A DNA stretch of 64,000 nt from positions 1,922,001 through 1,986,000 of the forward strand of contig JAMWFC010000009.1 in NCBI GenBank assembly GCA_027475525.1, read 5' to 3'. Made by a program: the position numbers and the translations under genes. Below, piece after piece: positions 45,801 through 56,400 of the stretch (position 1 is the stretch's first letter; each line of letters starts with the position of its first letter). A model generated the notes under the pieces. That model was given only the letters and a program-made list of their open reading frames with translations. It had not been told where the DNA came from and did no database searches. The stretch is from Macrolepiota albuminosa. Taxonomy: Eukaryota > Basidiomycota > Agaricomycetes > Agaricales > Agaricaceae.

Positions 45801-46556
45801 TCCTCAAGAGCCCTGACCCTGACCTTCCCTTGATGACAGTTTGCATGCAATGAATTGTGTTGGATATAGAAATACCCTCCAGTATCCGACATATTCATTG
45901 GTTGGAAATACCTACCATTCCATACTTCAGGTCGGTGAAACGGTAGAAATACCCTCCAGTATCCGACATATTCATTGGTTGGAAATACCTACTATTCCAT
46001 ACTTCAGGTCGGTGAAACGGATTGGAGTCGTGCATGTGGCAGAAACATCTGTAACAGAATATTCTTGACCCAACGCAATCACAGCATCACTATCATGCAA
46101 GGTAATGGTCAGGACAAGCAAGGCAATCAGTAACGTCATCCATTGATTCATGACCAAGCAATCTATTGAGCAACTGTGGAACATGGTTGATGAAGTCATT
46201 AAGATAATCTGCCTGTGTCTATGTATGAACTTGAATAATTTGCTCTCAATAATAGCATACATTCAAATCACCTTTACATGCCTTATGGATATAGGCATTG
46301 TATCATCTACATCATCTACTGTTGGATTATTGTCCAAGTGTGCAAAGTTATTATTATCTGCAAATGCCACAGGTAGTGCACCAGTTACAATGGAAATGGG
46401 ACCCAGTGGTAGCCGTTGTGTTATGAGGACTGGCAACCCTTGTGTGTTCTGAGTGAGTCCTGTCCTTTTCTCAGCAAACGGGATGAGGTCCCTTTGCCTG
46501 ATGACTGTTGTTTTTGGTTGCTTGCGTTTCTTCAGAGAGTTTAGGTTCATGATCAA
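42839..46556 (-). pseudogene. KDZ transposase (CxC2 region plus KDZ catalytic region), frame interrupted
   Basis: N-terminal exon 46556-46263, then a Cys-rich region (CYRCFCHMHDSNPFHRPEVW, about 46065-46000) and the CxC2-type domain (TGVHYITVISCECSG, DFCLTNLECKASAYQYWQKI, 45490-45290). The catalytic region follows: DGNFK (about 45030), VATACTRHGCFAPNSVTNL (44735), LLVYDIACQW (44590), LLHVHGHKEDCFF (44475) and FIPGAGHLAGEIIESL (44400). Later helical segments reach 42839. Introns are likely in several places. A 77-base duplication (45867-46020) breaks the Cys-rich region and its removal restores the frame; TGA after DGNFKVDHV is another break. Known KDZ enzymes move DNA transposons in fungi. 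Confidence 0.85.
45867..46020. repeat. 77-base tandem duplication in the KDZ gene
   Basis: Units 45867-45943 and 45944-46020 differ at one base (CTACC versus CTACT). Collapse restores the Cys-rich frame. Confidence 0.97.
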
Positions 46557-46791
46557 AATATCTATGGCCAGGACCTAGCCATTGTACTGGAGATCTAATG
46601 AGACCACTCATCAATATTGGCAATATGCCCCAATTTGGACAGGCCAGATACCAGTGGACAGCGGACCCTATCTGTCGAAGACAAACAGAATCTGTTTGTC
46701 ATCAATGGACACTGAACGGAAAATCTATATTTTATCATGTGATCTTTCAGTTGAGAACTGTGTGGTTGCAGAAGATTATATTGTCTACAAA

Positions 46792-47196
46792 CATGTCTGC
46801 CCTCCTGCAACTGCCTGAACCAATATTTTCACCAAAGAAAAGACAAGTAGAACCGATATTTACAGCGGAAGAAAGATCTATCTTTGAACCATACAAGGAA
46901 CTCTACCGCTCCTCAACTACTCCTCAAGCTCGGACTGCTATCTTGAAGGATAAAATCCTAACAGATATCTTCAACTACTGGGCCACTAAGGAACTACTCC
47001 TCAAGCTCGGACTGCTATCTTGAAGGATAAAATCCTAACAGATATCTTCAACTACTGGGCCACTAAGAGGACAGTGCCAAAGACAGGGAAAGAGTGGGCA
47101 GAGAGAATCAAAGTAGGTACAGCAACTCATTGCAAAGAACTAGACATCATTTGCTTGAATAGAAGGTTGTCCAGTATATCAAGAATTGCTGAGGTG
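46792..47196 (+). CDS. small ORF divergent from the KDZ transposase, unknown function
   Basis: ATG at 46792 (MSALLQLPEPIFSPKKR), then FTAEERSIFEPYKELYRSS and ILKDKILTDIFNYWATK. As given it shifts frame at the 77-base duplication 46915-47068; with one unit removed it reads on (TVPKTGKEWAERIK to NRRLSSISRIAEV) to TAG at 47194-47196, about 109 residues. Similar small proteins with an FxPYKExYR motif occur, as I recall, repeatedly in mushroom genomes without assigned function. Its place beside the transposase start suggests an element-encoded accessory protein. It could instead be older sequence next to gypsy B2. Confidence 0.5.
46915..47068. repeat. 77-base tandem duplication in the small ORF
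   Basis: Period 77 (46915 and 46992); 76 of 77 bases are identical, the last base differing (G/A). Confidence 0.97.
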
Positions 47197-50100
47197 TAGT
47201 GAGTGAAGCCCAGATGGAAGATGGACGTGAGGGTGAATTTGGGTGCGCTCCCAACCCAGAGTCTCCAGATGAGGCTATCAAGACAGGTGATAGGATTTAT
47301 GCAACTACGTTACGACCTCCACCAACTGTAGCAGAGATTAGAGCTAGCCAAACTACCTCCCAGCAGCTAGCTCAGGCATTTGCTGCCAACTCTGCTCCTA
47401 AGTTGTTCTGAGATGCAGTTCCTCATCACCTGCAAGACTTTGAGGATGTTTTCTCTAAGGCATCATTTGACTCCCTGCCAGAGCGTAAGCAGTGGGACCA
47501 TGCAATTGAGCTTACACCCAACGCTGAGCCCTCTAGCTGCAAGGTCTACCCACTCTCTCCCAGAGAACAGGATGAGCTTGATGCCTTTTTGCAGGAGAAT
47601 TTAGACTTTGGTTGCATCTGTCCCTCAAAGTCTCTCATGGCCTCTCCAGTCTTCTTCATTAAGAAGAAGGATGGATCTCTATGTCTGGTTCAGGACTATC
47701 AAGTCTTGAATGCGATGACTGTGAAGAATTGCTACCCCTTACCACTTATTTCAGAGCTTGTCAACAACCTCTGAGGTGCATGCTACTTTACCAAGTTGGA
47801 TGTCTGCTGGGGCTACAACAATGTGCGCATCAAAGAAGGAGATGAGTGGAAGGAAGCATTCCGAACAAATCGTGAACTCTTTGAACCTCTGGTAATGTTC
47901 TTTGGCCTCACTAATAGCCCTGCCACCTTCCAGACCATGATGAACAACATTTTTCCGAGACCTCATAGCAGAAGGTGTTGTGTGCGTATACCTTGACGAT
48001 ATTCTCATCTATACCAAGACTCTAGAGGAGCATCGTTGGATTACGTGCATCGTACTGGAACATCTTTGCCAGCACCAGCTCTACCTTAAGCCAGAGAAGT
48101 GCGAGTTTGAGCAGACTAAGGTTGAATATCTTGGACTGATCATCTCTCATGGAATGGCTGAGATGGACCCAGTCAAGGTGGCTGGTGTAGCAGAGTGGCC
48201 AGAGCCTAAGAACAAGAAGGAGGTTCAGGCCTTCCTGGGTTTCACCAACTTCTACCAGAGGTTTATTCAGGATTTCTCACACCATGCCTGGCCCCTCTTC
48301 AATCTCACCACTAAGGACACTCCTTGGCACTGGGATGCAGCACAGCAGACAGCCTTTGACGCCCTCAAACAGGCAGTCACTTCAAAGCCTGTCCTTATAT
48401 TCCTGAATGATGACTCTCCCTTCCGTGTTGAAGCTGATAGCTCAGATTTTGCTACTGGGGCCGTTCTCTCTCAACAGTCAAGGGAGGATGGTAAGTGGCA
48501 TCCTGTGGCTTTCTACTCCAAGAGTCTCAATGCTGTGGAGCAAAATTATGAGATCCATGACAAGGAGATGCTAGCTATCATTTGGTCATTTGAGGAGTGG
48601 CAACATTTCCTTGAGGGTGCCAGGCATAAATTCGAGGTGTGGACTGATCACAAGAACTTAGAGTACTTTTGGACGGCCAAGAAACTTAACCGCCGACAGG
48701 CTCAATGGTCCTTGTATCTGGCCAACTTTGACTTCTCTCTGCATCACAAACCTGGATGGAGCATGGGTAAGCCAGATGCGCTTTCTAGGCGAGCAGACCA
48801 TGGTTCAGGAGCTAGTGACAATGACAATATTGTACTCCTAAAGCCAGAACTATTTGCTATCCGTGCTCTAGAAGGTGTGGTTGGCCAGGGAGAAGAAGTG
48901 AGCATCCTTTGAGACATCCGATGAGGTAACCGGGAGGGCGCTCAAGAAGATCTGGTAGCTAAGGCTGCCATGGCCTTGCATGCTCAAGAGAAAACTGGAG
49001 TGAAGTCCGTCTGCACCAATGGGTAGTCTCTGGAAAATGGTCTTCTTACCTTTCGGGGACACATTTATGTTCCCAACCTGCCAGACCTCCAGAGGTGGAT
49101 TGTGGAGCAGCATCATGACTCTCAAGTTGCAGGACATCCTGGCAGATGGAAGACACTGGAGCTGGTCTCACAGAATTACTGGTGGCCTCAAATGTCACGG
49201 TATATTGGCTCTTACACCTCCACCTGCGATCTTTGCCTTCGGACTAAGCCTCGTCGTCAGCCTCCTATAGGACAACTTCATCTATTGCCTATCCCAGCTG
49301 AGCGTTGGAGTGTGGCCTTGGTAGACTTCATTGTTGAGTTACCTGATTCTCATGGATATAATGCGATCATGGTGGTAGTGGATTTCTGTGGCAAGCATGC
49401 TCATTTTATTCCAACACACACTACTTGCTCAGCCATGGACATTGCCAATCTGTACCGAAAGCATGTCTGGAAGCTCCATGGGTTGTCAGATGCTTATGTC
49501 TTGGACCGTGGACCTCAGTTTGTGGCAGAGTTTACTAGAGAACTGTATCGCCTCCTCCATGTCAAACTTCACACTTTCACAGCCTACCACCCCCAATCTG
49601 ATGGCCAGACTAAGCGTGTCAACCAGGAGCTAGAACAATATCTCCGGCTCTTCTGCAATGAACAACAGGATGACTGGGATGACCTATTACCAGAAGCAGA
49701 GTTCCAGTACAACAACCGTGTACATGCTGCCACCCAGATGTCTCCTTTCCTTCTAGATACTAGTCGACATTCTCGGATGGGATTCGAACCTCGTGGACGA
49801 CCTTCAGAGAATAAAGCTGTCAACGAGTTTATAGATTGGATGAAGGCAGCCCAGGAGGAAGCCAAGGCAGCTTTAGCTAAGGCAAAGGATGACATGGCCC
49901 ACTACTACAATCGTGGACAAACTCCAGCCCCCAAGTACAAGCCTGGAGATCGAGTCTACCTGGATGCCTCTGACATTGCTACCACCTGACCTTCTCAGAA
50001 GCTCTCTCACCATTGTCTAGGACCCTTTCCTATAGTACGGCAGGTAGGCCCACTTGCCTATTGACTCAAGCTGCCTAATGGAATAAGTCAACTCCATCCA

Positions 50101-50468
50101 GTCTTCAATGTGGTGAAGCTTTCTCCAGCCTCAGAGGATCCAATCCCAGGTCAATGTCCACAGCCACCTCCACTACCAGTTCTGGTAAACAACCAAGAAG
50201 AGTACGAAGTGGAACGGATCCTAGACAGCCAACTTTTCAGGAATAAGCTTCAGTTCAAGGTCAAGTGGAAGGACTATAGAATCGAGAACATCTCCTGGGA
50301 GCCACAAGAGAATGTCCATGCCCCTGCCTTGGTCCAGGAATTCTATCAACAGCATCCCAATGCTCCCCAGGCAATCAGAGGCCTCTATTCTCTTTCCAAG
50401 GTAGACCAGGCCATCCAGAACTACTTCTATCCAGCACGTCAAGACGCCGTGCTCTAGAGGGGGGGTGA
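47197..50468 (+). pseudogene. Ty3/gypsy B2: RT, RNase H, integrase, chromodomain
   Basis: The PR-RT connector starts near 47210; gag and protease are missing. RT blocks KVYPLSPREQDEL, SPVFFIKKKDGSL and active site YLDDILIY (47989-48012, intact) are followed by RNase H to 48800. Integrase (49100-49900) has the zinc finger part, Asp in ALVDFIVELP, Asp in VLDRGPQF, but QSDGQTKRVNQ where the family has TERVN, so the catalytic Glu is Lys (about 49611). The chromodomain is at 50190-50360 (EVERILDSQLF, FKVKWKDY, ISWEP). An extra T near 47950 shifts frame, and stops occur at 47407, 47773, 48910, 48922, 49987 and 50062. Confidence 0.92.
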
Positions 50469-50967
50469 TATCAGGAGACTCCTCATTTCTTCCTTTTCTC
50501 ACTCCTTATCTCTTCACTCTCCTTCCATTCATTCTCTTATTTCTTCTGACGTTATTTCATTTTACTGTTTCTATTCTTTCAACACTATCTGTTAGTACTA
50601 CTCTCAGCCCTTGAGATGCTCTGGTTCTTTAGCCACTATTCAGACAAGTGTGGGCCCACTCAGCACCGCTTCCAGACCGCTTATATAAGCCAGAGTTTGC
50701 CAGAGTTTGCCCCTTATTTGTACAAGTGTTTGTGTAGGCAATTTTCAAGTTTTTAAGGTTTTGTTGTACTGTACAGTTGTTTCCCATGCTTCAGAGGCCC
50801 TAGAAGCGTCCAACCTGGCATAGGGAATCCCCAGACTTGTTCTCTTTGGATCTCCCTCTGCCAGGTGAGTAGCTACCTTGATATTGTCAGTATATATTCT
50901 AATATACTTTGGATCTCCCTCTGCCAGCTGTGTGACTGAGCCACAGCCTCTAGAGGTCACCCTTACA
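50469..50967 (+). repeat. 3' LTR of gypsy B2
   Basis: Follows the polypurine tract AGAGGGGGGGTGA, starts TATCAGGAGACTCC (TGTCAGGGGA in B1) and ends ACCCTTACA. It is about 20 bases shorter than the B1 LTR, mostly near 50700 where CAGAGTTTGC is repeated. Confidence 0.9.
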
Positions 50968-51423
50968 GCGTAGGTTTGCAGGGCCTTTTCATGGATGTAC
51001 GCTGGCATTGGGGGTGGGAAAAGGAGGGAAGGGGAGACGTGCAGCCTTGAGTTATTGTGGGGAGGAATAGAGAGGGGAGGAAAGTGGGGAACCTCGAGGA
51101 GGGTTTATTCATGCCATGACGTCTGCCAATGGAGGAGGTTTTTACTTGTGGGCTGATGCCCGCCGGTGGCCGCTGACGCACATTGACGTCCACTAGTGTC
51201 CGCTGGCATCTGCTGGGCCTGCATGTGCATGTGTGTGCCCACTTTTTATCGATCTACTGGACTGTGTCATACAGCACATTGTGACATGTCTGTGGCTCTG
51301 TATTCTATGGCACTGTGGGGACTGCTCTGCTCCAGTGTAGTGGACTCTGCTGGACACGTATGGTACAGCACAAAGCAAGCTCCCGTACAACGTATGACAT
51401 GTACTATTGTGATGTCTCTATGT
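50968..51423 (-). repeat. right terminal inverted repeat of the KDZ-type element
   Basis: Reverse complement of 38579-39040 with scattered substitutions and small gaps. Its inner end is cut at CCTACGC by the B2 LTR. Confidence 0.7.
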
Positions 51424-51471
51424 GCTGCTAGCTGTATGACTGAGCCACAGCCTCTAAAGGTCGCTCTTACA
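51424..51471 (+). repeat. LTR B tail (last 48 bases)
   Basis: Matches the last 48 bases of the B LTR (CTGTATGACTGAGCCACAGC and on to CTCTTACA). Helitron coding sequence starts immediately after. Confidence 0.8.
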
Positions 51472-53250
51472 GATTTGTATCCACAGATGTTTCCTTGGCT
51501 ATTTTTCTATGGTCTGGGTGGCATAAGTGGTAATAAGTGTGGTGTATCAGTGCACACTTATAAAGCCAAATTGCTTATGTATCATGATAAATGCTTTCAA
51601 ACAGATACTAGATTCCCATTCACTGCTTTCAGCCATGAATGGGTAAAGGCTGCTACTAGTAGAGGCTATCTAGCAACAGAATGTGCAAACTTCAACAACA
51701 TTTCTGACCGTCTTACAACTGTCAATCCAAAAGTGTTTTCTGATCTTTCATAAAAAATAGCAGCTGGAGATATAGTGAAGCCAGTTACCAAGGATGAAAA
51801 AACTTGTTTCCATGTAATAGATAACTTGAATATAATTTTTGGCAGTATAGAAGGGTCTGCTATTTCCAAAAAATACATGCAGAATAAGATCTGGTTCCTT
51901 GTCATAAGCAAAGATGCTCCTTCTTAGTATATCATCTTATCATCTGCCAATGTAAAACATCTATGTCTTTATTATACAGATAGCAAGATGTCCTTCATGC
52001 TATCTGTGCTTTATACTTTGGACAATGCTTACTGTCTTATATCTAAGAATTCTGTTGCCAGTGCATGTTTCTTTCATTTTATGATAAACATATTTATAAT
52101 TCACATATTAGGAACTGACTCAGATAACTTAGAATTATATGGGCATATTTTAGCATACTATGGTACCATGGAGCAACAAGATAGGCTTAATCTCTATTTA
52201 CACATGCTTTTGTGGATTTGAGGAGGGTTAACTCTGGATAAAGTCAGAGAAAAAATGATGAACCTGTTGTCAGGGTTTCAAAAGGCTATTATGGAATATC
52301 TAAAATCAGTACATTGAGGCAATTTTTTAACTAGAATACTGACAGATGTTGAAAAGCATATATCATTAAATAAAGCTGCACCAAGATATATAGATCTCAC
52401 TAGGCTGCTTCCAGAACAGCCATACATTTCTTGCAAAGAAGAATGCTCATTATATGCAGTGTGTAATAATGCAGCAGGATGGTGGGATCACTTTTGTCAT
52501 ATGGTGGATGATCTGCTATACCGATCAAATATATATACATGTACTTCTACTAAGGACAAAAATGGCATACAGAAAAAAATAAGGAACATAAAGAATGTCT
52601 TGATAACTTATGGTATAAATGTAGAGCAAGATTCCCTCATCCATTGTATGTGCACACAGAAGTTGATCCAACTACTGATGCTTTGAACATGCAGAAGACA
52701 GAACCATGGCTCAATATGTTTACAAGTTCTCTTACTTACCTGTTTTAATGCAATACCGATGTAACAAGCCTCCACTCTGAGACGGCCATTAAAACTGTTT
52801 TGTTATATGTCATTAAATACATTATAAAGCCCACTTTTAAAACATGCACTGTGTTTGAGATGATTGCTTCAATATTCACTGAACATGCAGATATACTGAA
52901 CAGTCCACTTAATTATCAAGAAAAAGCCCACATGCTAATGACCAAGATGGTTAATGTTCTTAGCACTAAAATGGAAATGAAATTGCCAATGATTTGCATG
53001 TATCTATTAGGCAATCCTGATCATTATACTGACCATAATTTCTTGAATTTGTATTGGCATTGCCAATGATTTGCATGTATCTATTAGGCAATCCTGATCA
53101 TTATACTGACCATAATTTCTTGAATTTGTATTGGCCTACTTTTGTTCAAGAAGCCAGATATCCTTGGACAAACGATGCTGCTGACTAGTTACATGACAAG
53201 TTTTCTGATAAGTTGGCAATAATTAAGAAACAAGAATGAGTGATAAGGCT
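51472..53250 (+). pseudogene. Helitron-like N domain and Rep-associated region
   Basis: The region begins LYPQMFPWLFFYGLGGISG (51476), has LMYHDKCFQTDTRFPFTAF and KKYMQNKIWFLVIS, then IDLTRLLPEQPYISC (52390) with a Cys-rich patch, and MICMYLLGNPDHYT (52990). These are landmark blocks of the Helitron_like_N and following replication-initiator part. Stops (51751, 51928, 52219, 52315, 52684) and a 77-base duplication (52982-53135) interrupt; without the extra unit the frame runs on from NFLNLYW to PTFVQEARYPW. Confidence 0.85.
52982..53135. repeat. 77-base exact tandem duplication in the Helitron
   Basis: Units 52982-53058 and 53059-53135 are identical. Collapse restores the Helitron frame. Confidence 0.97.
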
Positions 53251-53314
53251 ATCATCCATATTTAATTATATTTTCAGAGGGCCAGAGTTGGATCAAATAA
53301 CTTTGTATGAGTAG

Positions 53315-55190
53315 TTGTCAAGATGTAAGAGAGTCAAGTTGACCAACAGAACATGTGATATATTGGTTGATAATGATGACATATCGCTTGGTGGAGCAAA
53401 AAATATGCAGGGTTCGGTGGTTATTAAATTCTCAACTCGACATCTGCTTTTCAATGCTCATAGTACTTATATGTATCCTCCCTTATATAGATGCATCCCT
53501 AATTTAGTAGGCAGAAATTTATCTAGAAAGGATCAAGGAGATAGAAAGTACTATTGTGTGACTATATTAACACTTTTCAAATCTTGGTGTATAGGACATG
53601 ACCTTAAACATACTGGAGAAATGTAGGATTCAGCTTTCGAATCTACATTCTTCAATAAGCATCAACTTACATTGCTCAAGAACATGAACATACGATATGA
53701 GTGTTTAAATATGGCCAATGACTTTTATGCTCAGCTGAAGAGCGGAGATGTATGTCTTACTAATTCAACACTGACCAGAGACAAACTATCTGACATAATG
53801 CAGCAGGATAAAACTGAAAACTTCGAGTACATGGACGATATAATTGCAGGTGTTGATGAAAAAGCATCCACTGTATTTAGCAAGAAAGAGTTAAAACATA
53901 GATCTGATATGCTGCAAATGTCAGCAACTATAGCAAATTTAGAGTGGAGAGATTTTATAATGGACCAGGTATTTCCTCAAATTGATGTTGTTGAACCTAT
54001 AAATGAAGAATATAACTTATTTTACTGGAAAGCTGTTGTTACAGCGAAGCAGGATGAGGTGCTAAAGAGCCAAAATTTTAGCATACTTGCATGCAGTGAT
54101 AAGTTACCAGGCAGCACACCAGAACTACCAGGACATGTTGATGTTGAAGTTTCTTAGGAGCAGATCATTGACCATCTCTAATAGTTGCCCATCTATATCT
54201 GACAAACAGTTCAGAAACGTTTCTATAATCACCATACAAAATGTTGACAAAGATACTATTAACATTATAGGAAGTATTTAATTTGCAAGCAAGAACTGTC
54301 AGAAACTAGTGCATTTCTACAGCAAAGATAGTCTGTCATCTAGAGATGATGATAAAACAAAAAACCATTCATCTAACTATATACGCTTTAAAAAAACCAT
54401 GAAATTTCCTCCAACTATACAGCATGTGTTGTGGGACTAGCCTCTGTCATCTTGCAGCGTTCAAGTTACAGGAAAGCTGTTGTTGTATATAGGCTTGCCT
54501 GTTATAATCAAGAATAATGCAGCTACAGAATCATGCATTATTAATGAATAAGAAAGTTTTGTGTATGGTTGGAAAAGTTGCATTGGATTGGCCAGACAAA
54601 TTATGCTGGATACATTATTTGTACTACTCAACAATCCTCTGCAAAGAGTAAAAATTGATGGACTTTCCAGTAATGTGGTTCTAATTGTACATACAAACAT
54701 GCATCTTAAAGGTAGACTCCTTAGCAATGACAGCATGTCTCTGTTTTGATCACAGGTAGAAGTATTAGTAAACTATGCCATGATAGATTATGCAAGTCAA
54801 AGAAAGACTAAACCTTACAATTCAGTAGACTTAACCAAGTGTCAATTACACCAAGCCTACTACACTGCACTATTTCACAGTGCTACAGCTGCAGGAATGC
54901 TCATTATCTAAGGATTTGATGCTAACAAAATACAAGGCAAAGCAAGTGGTGCATTGCACAGGAAATTTTGTGACTTGGAACTGCTTGATGAAATAACCAA
55001 ACACAGATGTATGAACCAACTCCCTAAAAGTTTTGTTGATTCACCTAGACAATCTGATTTAATTTATTTATTTAGACAATGCAAACAAAAAGGTTACATG
55101 CCTCCTAACCTTCATATGGCCTTACATTGGAGTGACAAAAACTCTTATGATGATACATCATTCCTGGATATCAAATGGTAGTTTGCTAGT
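53315..55190 (+). pseudogene. Helitron middle region and PIF1-like helicase C-terminal part
   Basis: RKDQGDRKYYCVTILTLFKSW (53530) and LTLLKNMNIRYECLNMA (53670) are blocks that precede the helicase. The helicase ATPase core itself (Walker A) is not recognisable. Its end is present: LPVIIKNNAATESC (54497), VEVLVNYAMIDYASQRKT (54758), LTKCQLHQAYYTALFHSATAAG (54830) and HRKFCDLELLDEITKH (54955). A large internal deletion must have removed the core. Confidence 0.75.
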
Positions 55191-55369
55191 GAAGATAGAC
55201 CTATTAAGCTACCACAGTCCTCTAAAAGCAGATTTATTCCAGCTAAGGACACTCAGCCCATAGTACATCCTCATCCAATACCTAGCAAAATAAACTAAAA
55301 GCATGACAATAGTTCATCCAACTTGAAAATTTCAAAAAATATTATAAGCGGTAAACAGGAATTAAATAT

Positions 55370-56160
55370 GGACAGATGTGGAGAACTGGTTGGAACTAGG
55401 TGGAATGCCAATAGTTGCATATACAACGCAGTAATAACTATATTGTACAATATATGACAAGATGACATGTCACTATGATTGATGAATTTCTAATTATTTG
55501 GGACATCAATTATGCGAAGCATGGAAAGCAACTTCTTATCAACATATAAAAGTAAAATCACACTAAAGGATGCAAGAAAGGATTTGAGAAATCATATGAA
55601 CAATTGCAATCCGAGAAACTTTTTGTATGGTGAACTAATGAGTGTTCATGCTGTGATCAAAAAGTTGCTTATATACAGGCAAAATGTATACACATCATAC
55701 ATGCACTGTCTATGCAGTTAATAGAAGAGCTGTTACATCAAATTTGTGTCAGATTGCCATACTAAATAATTCACAACTGTCAATACAACATTTTCTAAAA
55801 AACATAGAATTTCTTACCAAATCTCAGAGCAGAACATGCATGTCTGAATTAGTTAGAATAATGTGAACAGTATATACAATGCCAATACTGTCTTTTGATG
55901 TGGCATTGATTGACATCGCAATTAATAAATACATTGATGTGCTAGTTTATAGGTTGGAAAACAGACAATAAAGATATCATATATTTTACAAGCAGTCATT
56001 TTACTTGTCGATATGTGGATTTGTCCTTGAAAGTGTGGTTCTATAACGGTTTAATTACTAGTAGAAGGTTAATTGTTGAAGAAAGCAGTCTAGATACGTT
56101 GGATATATGAGTCTGCAGAAGTAGTAAAGCAACAATAGTATTATATGTTAGAGTAGCATG
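55370..56160 (+). pseudogene. Helitron C-terminal cysteine-peptidase-like region
   Basis: GTRWNANSCIYNAVITILYNI (about 55390-55456) resembles a Cys box (NSCxYxA), KDARKDLRNHMNNCNPRNF follows, and about 500 bases later a frame reads SSHFTCRYVD and VWFYNGL (about 55996-56055), like the His box of papain-fold deubiquitinase-type peptidases. The spacing fits one domain of about 230 residues. Stops break it many times. The peptidase reading is inference from the two motifs. Confidence 0.45.
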
Positions 56161-56400
56161 ATCATATATTACTAATGAAAAGTTGTTTAGTTTGAATCAA
56201 GTCTGTATATTTAAGGCTATAGGTCATATTGTTCAAACAACCCCTTCTAAAATAAGGACAGTTCATATGATTTTGGACAATGTGAGGTCATATGATCTTC
56301 AAAAATCATTGGCAGTCATACACCCAAACACTGATATAATATATGTTGAACGTGCTCATAGTGAATATAATTTATTTTCATTACTTATAGTTAACTAAGG

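Larger units (their letters stand above)
38579..51423. mobile_element. KDZ-type DNA transposon with ~460-base terminal inverted repeats, gypsy B2 nested inside
   Basis: 38579-39040 read rightwards and 51423-50968 read leftwards are the same sequence, with roughly one difference in eight bases by eye, both starting (CAG)CACATAGAGACATCAC. Between them lie satellite DNA, tRNA-like modules, a KDZ transposase, a companion gene and a divergent ORF. Both outer flanks are LTR B sequence (start of an LTR on the left, its last 48 bases on the right). The two flanks are not contiguous in an intact LTR, so no clean target duplication can be shown. Gypsy B2 (47195-50967) sits inside the right part. Confidence 0.65.
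51472..56400 (+). mobile_element. Helitron, heavily decayed, 5' truncated
   Basis: The AT-rich region carries ordered pieces of the large Agaricomycete Helitron protein: Helitron-like N domain, Rep-associated part, a PIF1-like helicase end and a C-terminal cysteine-peptidase-like part. Start is cut by LTR B. The 3' terminus is not certain; GGACTAAGTAGTCC at 56398-56411 forms a small hairpin, but no CTRR follows at the expected distance. Dozens of stops make it inert. Confidence 0.85.

Noticed and set aside
38579..51423. A TET/JBP gene, which in some mushrooms accompanies KDZ elements
   Set aside because: I looked for the dioxygenase HxD and H motifs in all frames of the element and saw no candidate.
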